Program-made: the position numbers and the translations under genes
From: Psychromonas sp.
GTDB taxonomy: Bacteria; Pseudomonadota; Gammaproteobacteria; Enterobacterales; Psychromonadaceae
Direction of reading: 5' to 3'
DNA length: 10,715 nucleotides
NCBI GenBank assembly: GCA_023145575.1
Contig: JAGLDN010000348.1
Span: forward strand, 1-10,715
The notes under the pieces: generated by a model
Database searches by the model: none
Told to the model about the DNA's origin: nothing
Seen by the model: the letters and a program-made list of their open reading frames with translations, nothing else
Shown here: positions 6,513-10,715 of the stretch, piece by piece
Position numbering within the stretch: the first letter of the stretch is position 1
Layout of the letters: each line of letters opens with the position of its first letter

Positions 6513-6545
6513 GTGGGCAAAGCATCTTTACGTCACATGGGTATA
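6513..6545 (+). repeat. Dispersed repeat, forward copy before recC
   Basis: This is the equivalent of 2493-2525 in the right block. It contains the same 19-base TTTACGTCACATGGGTATA, ending about 60 nt before the recC -10 element. It may be an element end fixed in the recC upstream region before the duplication. Confidence 0.5.
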
Positions 6546-6607
6546 CAAAAAGTAGTTACAAATTTTTGTTAAAATAAGCTTAAAAGCGCAATAGGCGCGA
6601 ATGAAAA

Positions 6608-6616
6608 TGGTATAAT
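6608..6616 (+). promoter_or_regulatory. Extended -10 promoter of recC
   Basis: TGGTATAAT lies 44 nt before the recC start: a consensus TATAAT with the TGn extension and no clear -35 box. A short dyad GCGC-AATAG-GCGC (6586-6598) sits just upstream and might bind a regulator, though that is speculative. The segment 6524-6631 is perfectly preserved in the left block. Confidence 0.65.
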
Positions 6617-6660
6617 AATTATCCGCCTCAGATAGAAACCATGGGAAATTAAGGGCATTT

Positions 6661-9600
6661 ATGTTTCATGTTTACCATTCTAATCAATTGAATTGTTTAA
6701 AAGATCTGCTTGTTGCCTTGATTCAGACAAATCCACAAGCAGATCCATTTAAAAATGAAACGGTCTTAGTGCAAAGCCCGGGTATGGCGCAGTGGTTGAA
6801 TATAGAAATTGCACAAGCAACAGGGATTGCAACCAATATCGACTATCCATTACCTGCCAGTTTTATTTGGCAGCAATTCAAGCATGTTTTAAAAGATATC
6901 CCCGATCAGAGCCCTTTTAACAAAATGTCGTTGACATGGCAGATAATGAAAACACTGCCAGAATATCTTGATGATCCAGACTTTACCGAATTGAATCAAT
7001 ATTTAGAAAATGATACTTTAGTGCGTAAACGCTATCAATTAAGTCAAAAAATAGCGTATATTTTCGATCAATATTTAGTTTATCGTCCAGAATGGATAGA
7101 TGCGTGGGAGCTTGCGAGCGATCAAGAAATATCAACGTGGGAAAATAAAAATTCACAATCAACGCCTCGATGGTTAGGCGATCAACGTTGGCAAGTTAAA
7201 TTATGGAAAATACTATCTGCGAAAATTGAAAGTTGTTATTCATCGAACGGTAAGGTTTATCATGGAGCAGGTTTATATAAAGAATTTTTAGCAAAACTAG
7301 CAATACAAAAAACGTTGAAACATTTGCCAGAACGAATTTTTATTTTTGGGGTTTCGGCACTGCCAGAGGCTTATTTGCAAGCCTTATTAGGGCTTGCTAA
7401 ACATTGTGATGTGCATTTTTTATTAAGTAATCCATGCCAATTTTATTGGGGCGATATTGTTGATCCTAAACTATTAGCAAAACGCTTTGCACAATTGCGC
7501 CCTAAATTAAGTGTTCAGCAAGGTCAAATTGAAAATCTAGCAGACACAAGTTGGCAAAAAGATGAAGATCATAAATCATGGGCATTAAGTGAAGATATTG
7601 AAGCAGAAATTGGTAATCCTTTACTCGCTTCAATGGGAAAAATGGGGCGTGATTTTCTTTATCAGCTTTATACCTTAGAGCAAAATGAAATTGATGCGTT
7701 TGTAGATATTGATCGAGATAGCTTATTGCATCATTTACAAGCAGATATTTTGGCGTTACAAGACAGTAGCTTACCACTTGATTTAGACGCGAGTTCGCGC
7801 ATTGTGATTAAAGATAATGATGATTCATTCTGCATTCATCTTGCGCACAGTGTGATGCGAGAAGTTGAAATATTACATGATAACTTGTTATCGCTATTTG
7901 AAAAAGATCGCAATTTAACACCGAAAGACATTATTGTGATGATGCCTAATATTGATTTATATGCGCCTTATGTGCAGGCCGTTTTTTCAGGATTGGGATC
8001 GCAAGGTGATCATCAAAACTGGAAGCAGAAAATTCCATTTACAATTTCTGATGTGAGTGCACAGCAAGAAAGTCCTATCTTAATGAGTTTTTTACACTTA
8101 CTTAACTTAAATCAAACGCGTTACACCAGAGAAGATGTGTTGGGTCTACTCGAAGTGCCAGCTATTTTAAATCGTTTTAAAATTAACCAGTCTGATTTTG
8201 TTTTACTTAAAAAATGGATTGATGAAAGTGGTATTCGCTGGGGATTACATAACAAAAGTGCATTACAATGGGATTTGCCCGAGTTGACTCAAAACAGTTG
8301 GTTATTTGGTTTGAAACGCATGTTACTTGGCTTTGCAATGGGCGATAGCATGTTTGAAGGTATTTCAGCTTATGACGAAGTACAAGGTTTACAAGGTGAT
8401 TTGCTAGGGCGATTTATTGATTTTATTGATGAATTGATTTCACTTGAAAGCACATTAACGAAAGATCATACTGCAATACAATGGCAATTATTTATTTATC
8501 AGCTCGTGGAAAATTTTTATTTTGAAGATGAAGATAACAGCGCATTATTAAGTAGTATCAGAAAACAAATTGATAGCTTAGTCACACATACTCAAGCGGC
8601 GCAATATACGCAAACATTGTCGCTGTTTGTGTTAATTGAACATTTTGAAAAGCATTTATTAACCGCATTAGACAGCCAGCGATTTTTAGCGGGGAAGGTT
8701 AATTTCTGTGCGTTAATGCCCATGCATTCAATCCCATTTAAAGTTGTCTGTTTACTGGGAATGAATGATGGACAATATCCAAGAAATATAGTGCCACTTG
8801 GTTTTGATTTAATGGCTGGCCACCGTAAACGTGGCGATAGATCGCGAAGAGAAGAAGACCGATATTTATTTTTAGAAGCAATAGTATCCGCACAAGATAA
8901 GCTTTATATCAGTTATGTCGGACGCAATATCAATGATAACAGTGAAAAAATGGCTTCGGTATTAGTCAGGGAATTACTTAATTACTGCCTGCAATCATTT
9001 ACCTTAAAAGCATTTCAAAAGGATGCAAGTGATCGGGCTGAAAAAGCCTTATCAAACTTTATCCATCAGCAATATCCTATGCAAAGTTTTAGCGGATTTT
9101 ATTATACAGGTCAGTTTAAAACCTATAACAATCAATGGTGGCCAGCCATTCGCGATAATGAAATTAAAGGTGATCCAATTGATGAAAAAATAAAAATAGT
9201 CTTAGCTCACGAGCAAATAAAAGAGGTGCAGATCAAGCAATTAATTAACTTTTTAAAGCACAGTTGTAAATTCTTTTTCACGCAACGTTTAGGGGTCTAC
9301 TTTGAATTAGAAGAAGGCACACTTGATGATAATGAGCCATTTTTACTTAATGGTCTTGAAAAATATAAACTTAAAGAACAACAATTTGAACATGCGCTTT
9401 ACGGGAAATCACAAATAGCCTTATTTGCTGAGCTTAAAGCAAAGGGAGAATTGCCATTAGGTGAATTTGCCCCCCTTATTTTTAATCAAAACTTACAAAA
9501 TATGCAAGATTTAGCCTGCATAGTGAAAGATTATTTTGTCGATGAATTAGAAGCAATTCATGTTGAAATTTGTTTTGATAAAGATACCGAACAAGAGAAG

Positions 9601-10152
9601 CAATTACTCGGTGAATTGACCGAACATTGTGTCAATGGGCTTATTAGAAGAAAAACAGGAAAAATAAAAAGCAAAGATATCTTAACGCTTTGGGTGGAGC
9701 ATCTTTGTTACAGTATCGCACATATTCAAGATTTGAATTCAACTTTATTTGGTGAAGAAAATGTCATTTTCTTTGAAGCAATGCCCGTTGATTTTGCCCA
9801 CCAACGATTAGGGGAGTTACTTCATTTTTATGACGAAGGTTTACAAAGTCCAGCGCCATTTTTTGTGGAAAGCTGTTTTGCTTGGGCAGAGTTAGTTCAC
9901 AGTGTCGAGCCTGATTGCTTCGTGTATGACGATTTACAATGCGAAAGTCGAACGGAAGGTAAAAATGCCGCATTAATTATATTCAATAACGAACGAGGAT
10001 TCCCAGAAAGCAATGATCCCTACATTCAACGCGCATTCAACAACCTAGAAGATAATTGGCCCGAATTTGAAAAAATAGCATTCACTATTTTCAAACCAAT
10101 TTTAGCAAACATAAATAGCGTCGAATATGAAGAATGGGAAGGGGCGAAATAG
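6661..10152 (+). CDS. recC: Exodeoxyribonuclease V gamma subunit RecC
   Basis: RecC has 1163 residues (E. coli 1122) and is complete. It is the non-catalytic subunit of RecBCD, which unwinds and degrades DNA from double-strand ends; RecC splits the strands and reads Chi. The N-terminus MFHVYHSNQL with SPGMAQWLNIEIA is the typical start of the inactive helicase-like domain. VCLLGMNDGQYPR (~695-707) and RGDRSRREEDRYLFLEA (~724-740) are RecC hallmarks. The C-terminal ~300 residues correspond to the inactive nuclease-like fold that contacts RecD. AAGGG at 6651-6655, five bases before the ATG, fixes the start; an ATG at 6641 reads only three codons. recB and recD do not follow directly: 94 bases later a nuclease gene of another family begins. 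The first ~100 codons are duplicated at 2642-2951. Confidence 0.96.
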   Translation: MFHVYHSNQLNCLKDLLVALIQTNPQADPFKNETVLVQSPGMAQWLNIEIAQATGIATNIDYPLPASFIWQQFKHVLKDIPDQSPFNKMSLTWQIMKTLPEYLDDPDFTELNQYLENDTLVRKRYQLSQKIAYIFDQYLVYRPEWIDAWELASDQEISTWENKNSQSTPRWLGDQRWQVKLWKILSAKIESCYSSNGKVYHGAGLYKEFLAKLAIQKTLKHLPERIFIFGVSALPEAYLQALLGLAKHCDVHFLLSNPCQFYWGDIVDPKLLAKRFAQLRPKLSVQQGQIENLADTSWQKDEDHKSWALSEDIEAEIGNPLLASMGKMGRDFLYQLYTLEQNEIDAFVDIDRDSLLHHLQADILALQDSSLPLDLDASSRIVIKDNDDSFCIHLAHSVMREVEILHDNLLSLFEKDRNLTPKDIIVMMPNIDLYAPYVQAVFSGLGSQGDHQNWKQKIPFTISDVSAQQESPILMSFLHLLNLNQTRYTREDVLGLLEVPAILNRFKINQSDFVLLKKWIDESGIRWGLHNKSALQWDLPELTQNSWLFGLKRMLLGFAMGDSMFEGISAYDEVQGLQGDLLGRFIDFIDELISLESTLTKDHTAIQWQLFIYQLVENFYFEDEDNSALLSSIRKQIDSLVTHTQAAQYTQTLSLFVLIEHFEKHLLTALDSQRFLAGKVNFCALMPMHSIPFKVVCLLGMNDGQYPRNIVPLGFDLMAGHRKRGDRSRREEDRYLFLEAIVSAQDKLYISYVGRNINDNSEKMASVLVRELLNYCLQSFTLKAFQKDASDRAEKALSNFIHQQYPMQSFSGFYYTGQFKTYNNQWWPAIRDNEIKGDPIDEKIKIVLAHEQIKEVQIKQLINFLKHSCKFFFTQRLGVYFELEEGTLDDNEPFLLNGLEKYKLKEQQFEHALYGKSQIALFAELKAKGELPLGEFAPLIFNQNLQNMQDLACIVKDYFVDELEAIHVEICFDKDTEQEKQLLGELTEHCVNGLIRRKTGKIKSKDILTLWVEHLCYSIAHIQDLNSTLFGEENVIFFEAMPVDFAHQRLGELLHFYDEGLQSPAPFFVESCFAWAELVHSVEPDCFVYDDLQCESRTEGKNAALIIFNNERGFPESNDPYIQRAFNNLEDNWPEFEKIAFTIFKPILANINSVEYEEWEGAK

Positions 10153-10246
10153 TTTATTTAGCCCTTTTATAACGTGTATTAGATATAATTTAAACGTAAA
10201 AGCAAATATCATAAAAAAGATTAAATTGAGAGTTAAAGGAGGTAAT

Positions 10247-10715
10247 ATGAGCAACGTTAAGCAACTTCAAAAATTACCAATCGGTATTCAAACGTTTAGT
10301 AGCGTCATTGAAGATGACTACTTGTATGTTGATAAAACGCAGATTGCTTTTGATTTAATTAATAATTTTAAAATAGCATTAACATCAATGTTTGCATCTG
10401 TAGCACATAACAATTTTCGTAAAAATAAAATGGTTGAATATGAAGGCTTTTATGCCTCACTAGTTTATGTTTACCTGCAAAGTTTAGACTGTGACATTAT
10501 TGGTGAAGATGTCACTAATCATGGGAATATTGATTTAACCATTAAAATAAACAGCATCATCTATATTATCGAATTTAAAATGGGCAAGGGTGAAGCGCTT
10601 AAACAAATCAAAGATAAAAAATATGCTGAAAAATATTTAGCCCTCAAACAAGATATTTATTTAATAGGTATTAACTTTGATGAAGCAGATAAAAATATCA
10701 GTAAGTTTGAGTGGG
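10247..10715 (+). CDS. Short PD-(D/E)XK nuclease lacking its ATPase domain (partial)
   Basis: The reading frame is open for 156 codons to the window edge. It starts at the ATG after AAAGGAGGT (ribosome binding site, 10235-10243). Residues 1-40 (LPIGIQTFSSVIEDDYLYVDKT) match the N-terminus of the DUF1703 family, normally an AAA-ATPase-like domain of ~350 residues followed by a PDDEXK_9 domain. At about N40 the sequence jumps straight to the region before the nuclease domain (FKIALTSMFASVAHNN), so the Walker A and the rest of the ATPase are missing. The nuclease centre looks intact: D96 in NIDLTIKI, and E109 and K111 in IIEFK. AEKYLALKQDIYLIGINF is the usual family ending, so only a few residues should lie beyond the window. 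It follows recC in the same direction, with a TATAAT at 10184-10189 between them, so it may be co-transcribed or have its own promoter. Function unknown; a nuclease role is inferred from the motif. Confidence 0.8.
   Translation, partial: MSNVKQLQKLPIGIQTFSSVIEDDYLYVDKTQIAFDLINNFKIALTSMFASVAHNNFRKNKMVEYEGFYASLVYVYLQSLDCDIIGEDVTNHGNIDLTIKINSIIYIIEFKMGKGEALKQIKDKKYAEKYLALKQDIYLIGINFDEADKNISKFEW

Larger units (their letters stand above)
6064..6969 (+). repeat. Right copy of the duplicated recC upstream/5' block
   Basis: This is the direct repeat of 2046-2950. The region before recC (6064-6660) contains no gene, only the leader, the repeat copy and the promoter. Compared with the left copy it has an extra ~30 nt near 6210 and a different microsatellite at 6169. 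Unlike the left copy, homology here continues into a complete recC. Confidence 0.9.

Overview
The window is AT-rich DNA from what looks like a marine gammaproteobacterium. It carries a RecBCD-type recC, a PtsG-like PTS permease and IS30-type debris. A genus such as Psychromonas, Moritella or a relative of Vibrio would fit, but that is inference and no RNA gene is present to anchor it.

Layout, left to right. Positions 1-469 hold an inverted pair of a dispersed ~35-nt repeat, a featureless stretch and a strong hairpin. Next is a complete minus-strand EIICB permease gene (470-1876). It lies between two oppositely oriented copies of the 35-nt repeat (34-69 and 2019-2050). From about 2046 a block begins that recurs from about 6064: an upstream region, a promoter and the 5' end of recC. 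In the left copy recC has an in-frame stop and is cut after about 103 codons. There it is joined directly to the decayed 3' part of a PD-(D/E)XK nuclease gene. In the right copy recC is full length (6661-10152) and is followed by a second gene of the same nuclease family (from 10247, running off the window). Both copies therefore derive from one recC-nuclease arrangement, and each has suffered different internal deletions.

Between the two copies lies an accessory island (3307-5789). It contains a minus-strand M35-like zinc metallopeptidase, a 327-bp MITE-like element bounded by the 35-nt inverted repeat, a multiply frameshifted IS30-family transposase, and an isochorismatase-fold cysteine hydrolase with an unusual internal insertion.

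The intact genes are ptsG-like, the metallopeptidase, the hydrolase, recC and the short nuclease. RecC would act with RecB and RecD (not in the window) in double-strand-break repair. The PTS permease would need EI, HPr and an EIIA encoded elsewhere. The strongest second-look signals are: the 35-nt repeat family, with at least seven copies flanking genes and promoters; the 108-nt perfect identity between the two recC promoter regions despite well-diverged coding sequence; and the nuclease downstream of recC that has lost its whole ATPase domain but keeps its catalytic residues and a strong ribosome binding site.
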